Shown one piece after another: positions 43,737-55,754 of a DNA stretch of 64,000 nucleotides; position 1 is the stretch's first letter; the number at the start of each line of letters is the position of its first letter. Origin of the DNA: Sorghum bicolor (Eukaryota > Streptophyta > Magnoliopsida > Poales > Poaceae); NCBI RefSeq assembly GCF_000003195.3, contig NC_012870.2, positions 14,748,501-14,812,500 on the forward strand. The letters are read 5' to 3'. The position numbers and the translations under genes were made by a program. The notes beneath the pieces are model-generated. The model was given only the letters and a program-made list of their open reading frames with translations. It was not told the origin of the DNA and searched no databases.

Positions 43737-44818
43737 TAGGGAGTGTTTGACTGCATGTATAAGGCCTAGCCAGTCTTGTGGAATGCAATCTGGGTTTGTT
43801 TGGTTTGTTAGATGGCTTGCTAGCCAGGTTTTAGCAAGCCCAAATCGGAAGATTTTGGTGGCTGGCTGGGAAAAGCCGATTCGGCCGTTCTCCGCAAGCC
43901 TGCCTTGGCTAGTCCCCACTGCCGCATCTGCTCATCTCCTCCCTTCTTTCTTCCTCCCGAGGATTCCTCCTCGACGACGACAGGGTGCTGCTCTCCCACG
44001 CCACCGAGAGGGCGCGCCGCTCCCCAACGTCGTCGAGAGGGCGCGCCGCTCCCCCACTGCCAGGGCAGGCTCACGCTACTCCCCCCACGCTGCTGGCAGG
44101 GCTCCTCCTTCTTCTCCAGATCCGGCGGGTGGAGTCACGACCTATGGAGTGTGCCATGGAAGCCATGCTCGCGACCTATGGTAGGAGGTCTTCCCCCTCC
44201 TCCCTCGGCCCCTCCGCGCTCGCCCTATCCCTCCTCGTCCGCTCGCCCGCGCATCTCCTCCACACCACCCTTGCTGCATCTCCTCCGCCTGTGTAGGAAG
44301 GTTAGTAGGGATGACATCTGTGCCCGAGTCCGAGCATCCTCGGCGTCCGCACTCGAATACGGCTCGCCGTCGCGGGCGGACAACGAGGTCCTTGTCTCTC
44401 CTCATCGTCGGTGTGCACGAGCGAAGGACGCCTCACCGCTGCCTCGTCGGTCTCATGCCGCCAGTGGAGGTGGAGCCCGGGACGAAGCGGGCGAGAGCGG
44501 TGGTGGGTGGTGCCTCGCCGATTGATGCGCGTGTGCACGGTGGCGCCTCGATCCATGCTGGAGATGTTGCAGTGGCCATGGCAAAGGTAATGTATTTGAC
44601 AAAATGTGTCAATCGGGGTAAACTTACCGGTGTTAGGATATGATGATTCTATACAAGTCAAAGCCAGCAACCAAACAAACCAAAACTTAGTCATGCTTCA
44701 TCAATCACTCCAACCAATGCAAACAAGTGGGTATTGGCCTGTGTCAACCTGGTTAAGTGTGACATGGCTCAAAAAGCTAGCTAGGCTTGGAATAGAACAC
44801 GAACCAAACAGACCCTAT
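43737..44818. mobile_element. Probable non-autonomous inverted-repeat element with GC-rich cargo
   Basis: The left end (TAGGGAGTGTTTGACTG, then AAGGCCTAGCCAG) and the complement of the right end (TAGGGTCTGTTTGGTTCG, then AAGCCTAGCTAG) align over about 40 bp. The TSD is not clear. The interior, about 43880-44580, is GC-rich and gene-like in composition, with overlapping open frames on both strands but no recognisable domain, as in elements that captured host gene pieces. The superfamily is undetermined. Confidence 0.45.
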
Positions 44819-44886
44819 ATGCTGATCAGAAAGCTCACAAGTTCATATCCTATCGGATTCCAATACAATCCACATGTTCCCGGGGC

Positions 44887-45452
44887 CAGGGCCGACTCTA
44901 TAATTTTAAAGACCCTTGGGCAAGTAAGAAGACAAGGATTTATTTAACTAACTTTTATATCAAAATTACTATATATAGTATGGATAATAAAAATTACTTT
45001 GCAATATATGTATAGTTCATAAAATATAATAATACTTTGTTCTTCTTGTTTTTCTTTTCTTTTTTGAGTGTCCAACAAATGCTTCTTAGACAACATCTAA
45101 TATATTCAGATAACTACATTAAATTATAAATTTATAATGCTAGGCTTGCACTATATGAGCATAACGAATACACAAAACAAATAAGAAAAAATTAAAAATA
45201 CTAATCCATCATGGCTGTTGGTGTGTTACTATGATGGCATGTGTACTATCTGATGTTTCCCTATAGTTATGTAGAACAGGACCGGAAGGAAGAGTAATCT
45301 ACAACTTTGACTCATTTGTCTTAGATCTTCAAATGTTTATTATGCTAAATAAAAAAAATTATATGTACTAATTATCTATATTGTCTTGGCCCCCCAAGCT
45401 TCATGGGCCCTCGACGGTTGCACTGGCTGTCCCTCCCTTAGAGCCGGCCCTG
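44887..45452. mobile_element. Non-autonomous hAT element, 566 bp
   Basis: The ends CAGGGCCGACTCTA and TAGAGCCGGCCCTG are inverted repeats. An exact 8-bp duplication CCCGGGGC flanks the element (44879-44886, 45453-45460). Both the 8-bp TSD and the CAGGG terminus are hAT hallmarks. No coding capacity is visible. Confidence 0.92.
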
Positions 45453-45511
45453 CCCGGGGCTCACATGTCTGCACCCAAGTACCAAGTCTCTTCGCTTGGC
45501 AGAAAAAATCA

Positions 45512-45602
45512 TGGCTGAATGAAAATAATGTTCATTGATTTATTATGAAAGAAAAACACTGTTGAATGACTGACAGATTCGACAGATAAACTCAAGCGAA
45601 CA
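45512..45602. repeat. MITE fragment, related to 48478-48566
   Basis: The order GGCTGAATGAAAATAATGTT, then CATTGATTTATTATGA, GTTGAATGACTGACAGATTC and AACTCAAGCGAACA matches the stretch at 48478-48566, at about 75% by eye. The family is not resolved. Confidence 0.5.
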
Positions 45603-45695
45603 ATTTTTTAGTAAAAAAGATCATAATCGCAATACAATGCACGGACATATATCTAGTTAATTAAATAAGTATATAAAAAATAACTACATTATTTG

Positions 45696-45760
45696 GACGA
45701 GCTTGAGGAGGGCGAGGAGAGGACGAAAACAAAGGCTAGAAACGCGATCTGGATGTCCAT
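45696..45760 (-). pseudogene. P450 N-terminal scrap (about 65 bp)
   Basis: From the ATG at 45760 on minus the frame reads MDIQIAFLAFVFVLSS, closely similar to MDIKIPFILAFVF of the intact P450 at 40756-43366, and the nucleotide sequence stays alignable to about 45696 with indels. Nothing else of exon 1 follows. Confidence 0.65.
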
Positions 45761-46922
45761 TGTTGGCTTGTTGCTAGAGACGACATTAACTTGGGATAAA
45801 TGTGCAGCCAACAACATGACCGGTGGGCCTGATTCCTCCAAGGGTTCGGTCTCTGAGGAAAAATGAAGGAGCCGTCGTTATAAATGTATTTGTAAGAGCG
45901 GCTGAAGCATCCGTCCTTACAAATATTTTATTTATAAGTGCGTGGCCGGAGGGGCGGCTAGGCCAGCCACCCTTATAGAGGGTTTTTAACCGCCCCTAGA
46001 AATGAATTCTGTAGTAATGGAGAATCTAGCCTCTGAGTGATGAGAGTCAAATATAGGTGTATGCTAAATCCCCGCGTGAGACACTGCCGACCGACGGACG
46101 TTCCCGTCCTCCCCGACCGATCTCACAGATCGCTCAGGGGCTATACCCATTCGCGCGCACCCTCTGGAAGGAGTTGGGGAGAACTCGAGCATGCCTGAGG
46201 AGCACCGGCAGCCCGAGCCTGATTCCATCCTAGCACAACCCGAACAGTGCTCAAGCGGTGAACTGATGTCTCGAGCCACAAGCAACCTGCCAAGCATCTA
46301 AGGCCTAGCAAGTACTAAGATTCCATAATGTCTCGAGGCGATATTTATTTTGCGCATGCCTCGCGCGCGCGAGCTCACAATATATTAAATTCTGTATTTG
46401 CTTGTATATGCTGATCAGACAGCTACAGGCAACGGAACATAGACGAACATGTGTGCTTATACATAATTTATATGTGTGTTTGGCGGAACCGTCCAAATTA
46501 CAGTAGTTCATATGCACATGTCGTTGTTCTTCAGAAGAAGCTGCAGAGCGGCAAAGGTATATTTAGGTATTTCTTCAAATATCTATATATTTTCTATGAC
46601 ACAGTAAATATGTGTTGCATATATATTAAAATATATAGAACTACCAGTGCTCTTATTTCTTATTGTTTTAGAGAAAATTGTTCTTGAATACCTCGGTGTC
46701 AAATCAATAACTACATAATCCTTGTAGTCCGTTGAGTGTCTTTGGGATCTCAAATTGACACAAAATATCCTAGTTCAGGCACTACATAATTTTACATAAA
46801 TAACTATACATTAGAGCAAAAGCGTGGAAGCATTAATTTATGCAAACCATTGTTCAAGTACTTCCAAATTCAAATTTAAATTTTCAAACTCACAAGTAGC
46901 CAAGTAGGGATAGCACAACTGT
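45761..46922. other. Intergenic stretch
   Basis: No gene is recognised. At 45845-46018, GGCGGCTAGGCCAGCCACC-like inverted pieces ending AATTCTGTAGTAATGG resemble a decayed CACTA-type terminus. 46060-46300 is GC-rich and unidentified. Confidence 0.3.
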
Positions 46923-48477
<1,555 letters not shown>

Positions 48478-48566
48478 CTGCATAGCTGAAAGTACTATTC
48501 GTTAATTTGTTGTGAGAGAAAAGCTGAATAGCTGACAGATTCGGCAAATAAGCTTAAACGAATAGA
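48478..48566. repeat. MITE fragment, related to 45512-45602
   Basis: The stretch shares GCTGAATAGCTGACAGATTC, GGCAAATAAGCTTAAACGAA and TTTGTTGTGAGAGAAA with the earlier copy. Confidence 0.5.
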
Positions 48567-48599
48567 TTGAATAAAACAGAAAAGCTAAAGAAAAAGACC

Positions 48600-49487
48600 A
48601 GCCGCTCCATTATAAATATAAGGGGTGACAGCCTATACGGATCATCCAACAATTCAATCATTGTTTTATATCGACAAGCCCTTCATGTCCTCTTTCAACC
48701 CCCATGTTGTTGTCTATCGCTTGATCCAACGATCAAGAATGGCATCCTAGGCTACTGGCCGACCTAGGGGAACCTGACGATATCCTTGTCTCGACAAGGT
48801 CCCTCCCAGACGAGAGCTTTAGTCCTCCAAAGATGTGAGTACGTGTTCCTCAATGTTCAAGTGCTCCGAAGGTTTACAACAGAGTGTATTCAAGCTCAAG
48901 TCTTACTCATCGTTTGGAAGAAGGCCAAGCTCCCCTTATATAGTCACATGGCCAGGTTACATGCAGAGATATGGTGTTCTCCTAGCCCAAGCGGCTAGGA
49001 GCACGAGGGATGGAGAACCTAGGAAACATGGCCGACACTCCATATGGTCTTGTCAGCACGTCCAAGCATGGTTTTCCTGCGCTTGCTCCTTACGCCATGT
49101 GTTGGCGTACGGTGGCAGCATTGTGCCGGCCATGGCGGCGCCGTAGGAGAGGTGGTTGCTCACCAACTCCCCTGCAGCATTGGCTTGTCGTGGATGTCAT
49201 GGCCTTTGTCAGGTCTTCCGCTTCTTTAGGGAGAAGTCGTGATGTCACTATATGAGGAGGACAGGTGTTCCTTGCAGGCTTCCTGCTTCCTAGATCTCGC
49301 CCCGTTGCCCCGACCCCTATGGTTGAGTCGAGGCATAGGATCTAGCCAGAATGGAGAGCTGGCTCCCCGTCATGGTTCTCATGCCGTAGCGAGTGTGATA
49401 ATACATCATCCATCAGGTTGGATGGGATTTGGGTGGTGCTACGCCACATGGGATGATGTAGCTGAGCTTTTGTGTCATCTTGTCTAT
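48600..49487. other. Unidentified repeat-like stretch, interrupted by the LTR element
   Basis: The composition and a TATATAG-containing segment (about 48930) suggest an old LTR or other repeat that continues at 57035-57404, on the other side of the 49488-57034 retrotransposon. No coding domain is seen. Confidence 0.3.
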
Positions 49488-50768
49488 TGTTGACGGTCCT
49501 TAATGCTCATATTTAACCATCAATTAATCATGGAAAAGGATCCAAATGCAACTAACACCTAGACTTAGGGTTTTATCTGACAGAATTCCACGAGTTTTGG
49601 TGTTTGTCTATTTCTGCAGGGGGTTATCAGGAAATATGGAGGAAAGGCCCACACGTCGGGTTTACATAGAGATATTAACATGCCGCGTAATTTTCTATCA
49701 TCTAGAAGACTCCAGAAGCCACGGAACCGAAGCGGAAGCCGAGAGGCCTCAGGGACAGGGCGCCCGCCCTAGTCCTGAGGGCGCCCGCCCACCTCTTTCC
49801 ACCAAACAGAGTCCAATTCGGGGACAACGCTCCACCGACCTAAAGGATCAAGGAAAACCGTGCGATCAATGTCGGTTTGATCCGACGGCCCAGATTCACT
49901 TGAAGGGACTATAAAACCAGACCCCCCTGGCCCCTGGAGATCATACCTCTTCTACAGAATCAAAGCTAGGGTTTCAATTCTTCATCCAAGTAGAGAGGAT
50001 CCCTCTAGTTCTTCTAGTTCTACCTCTAGTTCATCTAGATCTAGTTCTAGTTCATCTAGTTCTAGTTCTAGTTCCTCTAGTTCTAGTTCTAGTTAGTTCT
50101 AGTTGTAATCTAGAAAATAGAGAGAGAGAAGAGGAGAGCGGAGGAGGAGCCGGATCTGTCAGATCTTCCTCAACATTGTACTTTTGCAGCAACTGGTTCG
50201 TTCTTCATCGTTCTCCAGGTTATTCAATTCATAACTCCTGAGTTCTCTAATTACTTTTATTTACATTCAAGTTATTTATTGGATTCCCGCTTGCATCAAG
50301 TGCTCTAGTCTTTGAAACATTAGAGTAGTAATCAATAGATTAGACGTGGTGTTTAGTCTTGCGATTACCTGGAATTGCACCCAATCCTGCGGATTGTTGT
50401 GGTAGCCTTAGGGTAGTGACAGCCCTAACGGTCGACGTATTCCACCACGTTCGGATCGGTGTTTGTAGGACCGTAGTCAGACCTTCCTAGCCCCCTTCTC
50501 ATCTCTTTCTGTGGTTAGTGCTCTGATGTCCCGATATAAATAATCTTTGAAGTAATTCTTGATTCTTAGATCAACTAGAGAACTCTCAGGAAACTTCCTC
50601 TCTTCCCACCAAAAATATTCATATAGTTATCCTTGGGCGATCTTGGATCTTAATTAGTACACTCACGTTTCATGTGGAAAATCGATACTCTGAAATACTC
50701 CCGGGTGAAAGCTACATCGGTATCCGTGCGCTTGCGGATTTTTCTGTTTGCGTTTAAAATACCCAACA
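49488..50768 (+). repeat. 5' LTR of the non-autonomous element
   Basis: The TATA box (TATAAAA) is at 49910-49916. About 130 bp upstream are two GGGCGCCCGCCC copies between near-inverted CCTCAGGGAC / GTCCTGAGG. After the TATA lies a CTAGTT-rich simple repeat (50003-50100). Confidence 0.95.
50003..50100 (+). repeat. CTAGTTC-type simple repeat within the 5' LTR
   Basis: Imperfect units of TCTAGTTC/TAGTTC run for about 100 bp in the transcribed part of the LTR. The same tract occurs in the 3' LTR (56269-56367). Confidence 0.9.
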
Positions 50769-50775
50769 AGCTTTC

Positions 50776-50793
50776 TGGCGCCGTTGCCGGGGA
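50776..50793 (+). other. Primer-binding site of the non-autonomous element
   Basis: TGGCGCCGTTGCCGGGGA, 7 bp after the 5' LTR, is the widely seen plant gypsy site complementary to the 3' end of an aspartate tRNA. Confidence 0.85.
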
Positions 50794-52542
50794 ACGGTAG
50801 CTGTGCTAGTTTTGAACCAAGTCGTCCGTGTATCCTTTTTCTTTTCCTTTTATACCACACTCACCTTACCATTTTCACCACACCACATGGATTTCACTCT
50901 AAGCATTAATGAGCATGGAATTTATTTCATAGCCACTTCATTTACTCCATGCTCATATGCAACATCTTCACAATCCATTGGTCTCTCCAACATCACCACA
51001 TTCGAGATCTCCAACCCCCACTTCCTTTCTATTTATAAAAACTTTAAAAGGGCGGTTGTCGATGCATATGTCTATAATAAATATTGTAGATCTCGTTGAG
51101 TTGATCTTGATATAGGTCAGCATTGGAGGGGAAACCACTTCGCCGACATAAATTGATGGTTTCCCAAGGACAAGCTTAGTGTCCTAAAACAAGCACTGAT
51201 CAGATTGTAACATGACCTTTTTGCAACATTACCTTGTGTATTGAGCATATAAGGATAATTCTAAAAAAATTCCTTCGGGTATTCTTGTCACTAACCTTTT
51301 CAGGATTAGAGCAAGAAGATCGGATGAATGACAAGCACAAGGTATGTCCAACCAACTATCATACAACATTGAATTAAATTCATCCAAACTTGAATTTTGC
51401 AAAATTCAGGCTTGGGGGAGTACTTTACATAAAAACATCCTTTGCCATGTTGCTATGTTGGTTGTCCCTACCTTTGAGACATGCTCAATTTGTTAAATAC
51501 TAATCACACTACTTCATCTCCACTCAAGTAGATCTCTATAAATGCTCTCATGCTACCTTTATTTGCTTTAGTATATGTCTAGGTTTGGAGTAGTTTCATT
51601 TATCTCTTAATTAAGCATGGTGCTTAGTTTAGGGCTGATGATCTTACTTCCAAGAGAGTTTAAATTAAGCATGATGCTTAGGTTAAAATGCCCTCCTAAA
51701 TCAAATTAGACATGGTGTCTAGGTTGATCTTTGAGCCGATAGTATGCTATGTAGATATTGGATATTTTGTTGGACTAACCCCTGCAGGAAAACTTTTAAT
51801 ATCGACCTGGGAAGTCCTGAGATAAACTCACATTGGAGACAAAGAGAGAGAGCACATGAAGTTTAACAATTTACACAAGGAAGGCATAGCTCATAAGAGA
51901 TGATCCATGGAGGGTGCCACAAACACAATGCACAACCCCTAAGAAAGGAAAGCTTCCACAAGGTGATATTGTACCATCACTCTTCAATTAAGGTAACATC
52001 TTAAGGTATGTGACTATCACTGTTATAAGTTTCTCCTTATTTCTGGCGTTCACATGAATAAAAGAGACAAACATGTATGATTTACAACTCTAGATTAACC
52101 AACCCAATTAATTCAACATGTTTAGTCCTTCCACCTTTGTGATCCCACACTCCTAATCATATGAGATAAGATGTTGCACACTTAATCTTTGGAAGGTATG
52201 TATATAAAAAAACATAAGTATAGATAGATTATCTTTCCATTAGGTTGAGCAATCTAATCTGACAAATGTTTTAAATGTTATACTCATGATCTTATTATCC
52301 ATCAACTTTGTCTTGCTCACTATGCTTAAGGTTAGAGAAGAACAAATACACTTTTGGTTCTGTTGGTGTTTTCCACCAACAGGGCCCATGCACTTGATCT
52401 CTGCCTTGTCTCTATGAGTAGGTACACTTCGAGCAAAATATGAAGGACTTTTACAACTCCCAGACTCCACCAAGTGAAGAACCTAGATCTACGAGCACAA
52501 ACACACTGGAGATACTGGACACTCAGGCAATCACTGTCCTGA

Positions 52543-53076
52543 GATGCTTGAGGACGTAACTACTGGAGTAACCCCGTTGTGGAAGTAATTACTGACCTTC
52601 TGCCGGTCAAGAGAGGCGATCCAGGACACACCGTCATCCCGATCTCCATCGGCATGGTGAACTTCCTAGAAGCACTCTGCGACTTTGCCTCCAGTATCAA
52701 CATCATGCCCAGGTTTCCCAAAGAAATATTGAAGAACCTCCGTATCCGAGTTGGTACCTTGTACGCTCCAGCAGACTTCATGGTGATAGAGACTGGTACT
52801 GATGAGAGGGCACCCATCATCCTAGGGAGACCATTCCTGAATACCTCGGGAGCTGTCATCTACGCTAGTGCTGCCAAGTTCAGTTTCTACATCAAGGGGA
52901 AGAAGGAGACGTTTTCCTTCAAGAACAAGACTACACAAATCTCAGAGCATTCCCGACAAGAACCAAGGAAAGGACCAACAGGAGGAACAGAAACAAGCAA
53001 ATGTGGATCAAGTCAACTAAGATGGTTACTCCAGTTCAAGGAGGTCAAGATCGTCGACTTAAGTCACCATCCCTGA
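52543..53076 (+). pseudogene. Retropepsin-like remnant 1
   Basis: From about 52579 the frame reads MEVITDLLPVKRGDPGHTVI, then NFLEALCDFASSINIMPRF, YAPADFMVIETGTDERAPII, LGRPFLNTSGAVIYASAAKF and SFYIKGKKETFSF. The C-terminal half (ERAPIILGRPFLNTSGAVI) is the conserved end of gypsy aspartic proteases. The catalytic D(T/S)G is replaced by LCDFASS, as D-F-A, so activity is doubtful. No RT follows. The frame stops at 53076. Confidence 0.8.
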
Positions 53077-53139
53077 CCAAAAAGGACGACACAGTCACCT
53101 ATCAGCTCTTGTTCGGAACCATGCACCTAAAACCGACAT

Positions 53140-53355
53140 ACATTCAGCTCCAGATGGCAGATTAGACATTCCGAAAAGTTATTGACATGGGAGAAGACAA
53201 GCACGATCCACCCATCATCCTTAGAAGACCGTTCCTCAGCACCGTTAAAGTAATCATCTACTTTGGAACCAGCGGAGTCCACATGCATTTCCTCTCTGAG
53301 AAGGTACGCTGCCATTTTACTGACCCTAACCATATAGTTGAAGACTCTAAGTAGG
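53140..53355 (+). pseudogene. Retropepsin-like remnant 2 (partial tandem copy)
   Basis: In a different frame, VIDMGEDKHDPPIILRRPFL and STVKVIIYFGTSGVHMHFLS and EKVRCHF match the same C-terminal protease segment again (PPIILGRPFL expected), about 370 bp downstream of the first. It lacks the N-terminal half. Confidence 0.7.
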
Positions 53356-54625
53356 TCAGGACAAGAAGAAGACGACACAACCGCAACCAGAGGAGGCAAA
53401 TTATCAAGGACGGATGGGCGGACTATGAAGGAGAAGTTGTAAGGTCTGAAGACATACAACTTGAACAGAACTATCCTGAGGAGACCCACCAAGTCAGGTG
53501 TGGAGAGAGAAGATAGCTATACACGAAGAGGAGGCGTTGCCGGAACCACCGACTATGCCATTCAGCGAACCCCAGGACGACTGAGAAAACGGAGAGTCCC
53601 ATTCGAAGGACTTAAAAACACCGAACGCCTTGCCAAGAGGTAAACTTGGTAGTTATCCTTTTCCTTTCAATTATTTTAAAATAGTTTGCTTAGTTAATCA
53701 GGTTCATATCATCTTGAAAAGGAAATAAAAATGTTAAAAATAGTAAGCCCCATGTGAGTATGCTCATGGCATAAAACCCATAAGTACATTCACTGTGGTG
53801 GCGTAAAAATGAAATAAATATATTCCTGTCCTATAAAAATGAAAATATAAAAATAAATTTATGATCCTACTAATGAGTAACATTTATTGAGGAGGCTCAA
53901 CATGATAAAGGCTAGATATTTATGCTAACACTTAACTAGTTCCACAAAGCTTTGTTGTCTATTTGAGCTCCACAGAATTCAAGGATCAAAGAAGACTAGC
54001 AGACGATGGACATCCTAATCGCTGTCAGGGTGCTGCCGACATTCAAATACACCTCCGCCACCTGCTAGCTACATCAGAAGAAACTTCGTCAAAATCCAGC
54101 TTGGGGGAGAGCACCCCCATTTATCCAGCTAAGTGTTTCTACTCACGTTTATACTTTACTCTAATAATAAAATGATGCATAATCATAGAAACCCAAATAA
54201 AGATTTTGTGCTTATATATATCTTTGCTTAGTTTGCTAAATAAATAAATAAATAAAGTCTGCTATGAACCATCATGATAAGCTCTCATATGGAAATGATG
54301 AATAGTTGCTCTGCCATAACTAGTTCTCAAAATTGAAATCTCTCTCAAGTTTAGGCATGACTGTTATTAATTAAGATTTGCTCTAAACCTGAACTTGTGG
54401 GAAGATTGAGAAGTCTAAGTCGTTAACGGATACGATATGGGAAGATTGAGCTGCTGTTTATCTGTTCCTAGAGATGCTAGAATTCTGGAGAATTTTATCT
54501 TTGAAAATCTTTAAAATGTTGCATGACGAGTTCCTGTATGATGAGAGTTTAAATTCCTACCACAACCATATATACATGCTTGCTAGACTTTGAGCCACAC
54601 ATTTACTTTTTACTGCTTATGAGCA

Positions 54626-55141
54626 TTGAGTGTGGTCAAGCTGTGTAGACCCTTAGGAGCTTGTCATGTGGTTAAATCAAGATTCACTTGCACATTCACT
54701 CACACATGCTACTTCTACTCCAGAAGTACCATCCACATATATCCATCCATTTCCATCTCCAAAACCACCCAAAAATATTCTACTCCTAATCCGGGAGAGA
54801 ATAGCCAAAAACATTCTCCTATTTCTGTTTTTCCCTGTGAAAAAAATGCTCAAGTTATCTTGGTTACTACCACTTGCTATATTATTTCAGGAGATGAGTG
54901 CTCTAAAAAAAGAAAAAAAGTATACGAGGAAATAAAAAGGGGCAAGTGCCCGGAACCTCGAAAGAAAAAAAAAGTGAGACGAGAGGTAAAAAATAGACAA
55001 GTGTCCGACAGTAGAATTAGGGGTACAAGATACCCACCTGAGAGAAAAGAAAAAGAAAATATAGAGCATCTCATTCTCCTCAAAAAGTTTCAAAAGAGCA
55101 AGAAAGGTATGTATCCCCTCAAAAGAGCACAAGTAAATTAG
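54626..55141 (+). CDS. Unrecognised open frame (171 codons) in the non-autonomous element
   Basis: The frame is open from 54626 to 55141. The C-terminal half is strongly basic with K/R-rich runs (KKRKKVYEEIKRGKCPEPRK). No domain is recognised, and the purine-rich composition could produce it by chance. Whether it is translated is unknown. Confidence 0.25.
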   Translation: MSVVKLCRPLGACHVVKSRFTCTFTHTCYFYSRSTIHIYPSISISKTTQKYSTPNPGENSQKHSPISVFPCEKNAQVILVTTTCYIISGDECSKKRKKVYEEIKRGKCPEPRKKKKVRREVKNRQVSDSRIRGTRYPPERKEKENIEHLILLKKFQKSKKGMYPLKRAQVN

Positions 55142-55741
55142 ATTTTCACCATTGTTATCACCATCATTACCATGCACCATTCATTCGCTACACATGCACA
55201 TCTTGATTTGACTTATTGACTTGTTTCTTTGGGTCCATGGTTTGACTATGCAATAAATGTCTTGTAAGTATGTATTAGCTGTCTCCCACCTATGAGCTCC
55301 AGATATCAAAACCTTATTAGAGTAGGGTGAGAGAGAAGGCAATGTCACTATGCCCCATACCAAAAATACTACATACTTTGAGAGAAGGCATACACCATTA
55401 CTGCCTTGGTAAGGATCCAGAAATACCACAAATGAGAGACTAGAGAGAGTCATACAAGGAATCTCTGAGTTTTATTTGAAAATCTGCAAAAACTCCAGAG
55501 CTATAGTTAATCGAAGAACAAGAGACATGGTGCTTGACTAGACTGTTCTATCTTTTAACTACTCAAGACAGAAGTGACGGTTACAAGTCCCATGGTGAAA
55601 GGTAAATGAGTAAGTTTTAAGTCTTAACAGTTTACTCTAACCAGAGATGAGATCTTGTTTAAACGCATGTGTATCTTTAAGTTATGAAACCACTACAGAA
55701 ACTCTTGAGTTCATCTTTGCTCAGGGACGAGCAAAGGTTAA

Positions 55742-55754
55742 GCTTGGGGGAGCT
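55742..55754 (+). other. Polypurine tract of the non-autonomous element
   Basis: GCTTGGGGGAGCT directly precedes the 3' LTR. The same 11-mer GCTTGGGGGAG occurs internally at 51410-51420 and 54099-54109. Confidence 0.85.

Noticed and set aside
45845..46018. Possible CACTA terminus ending AATTCTGTAGTAATGG
   Set aside because: It lacks the exact CACTA end and no partner end or TSD was found; too decayed to call.
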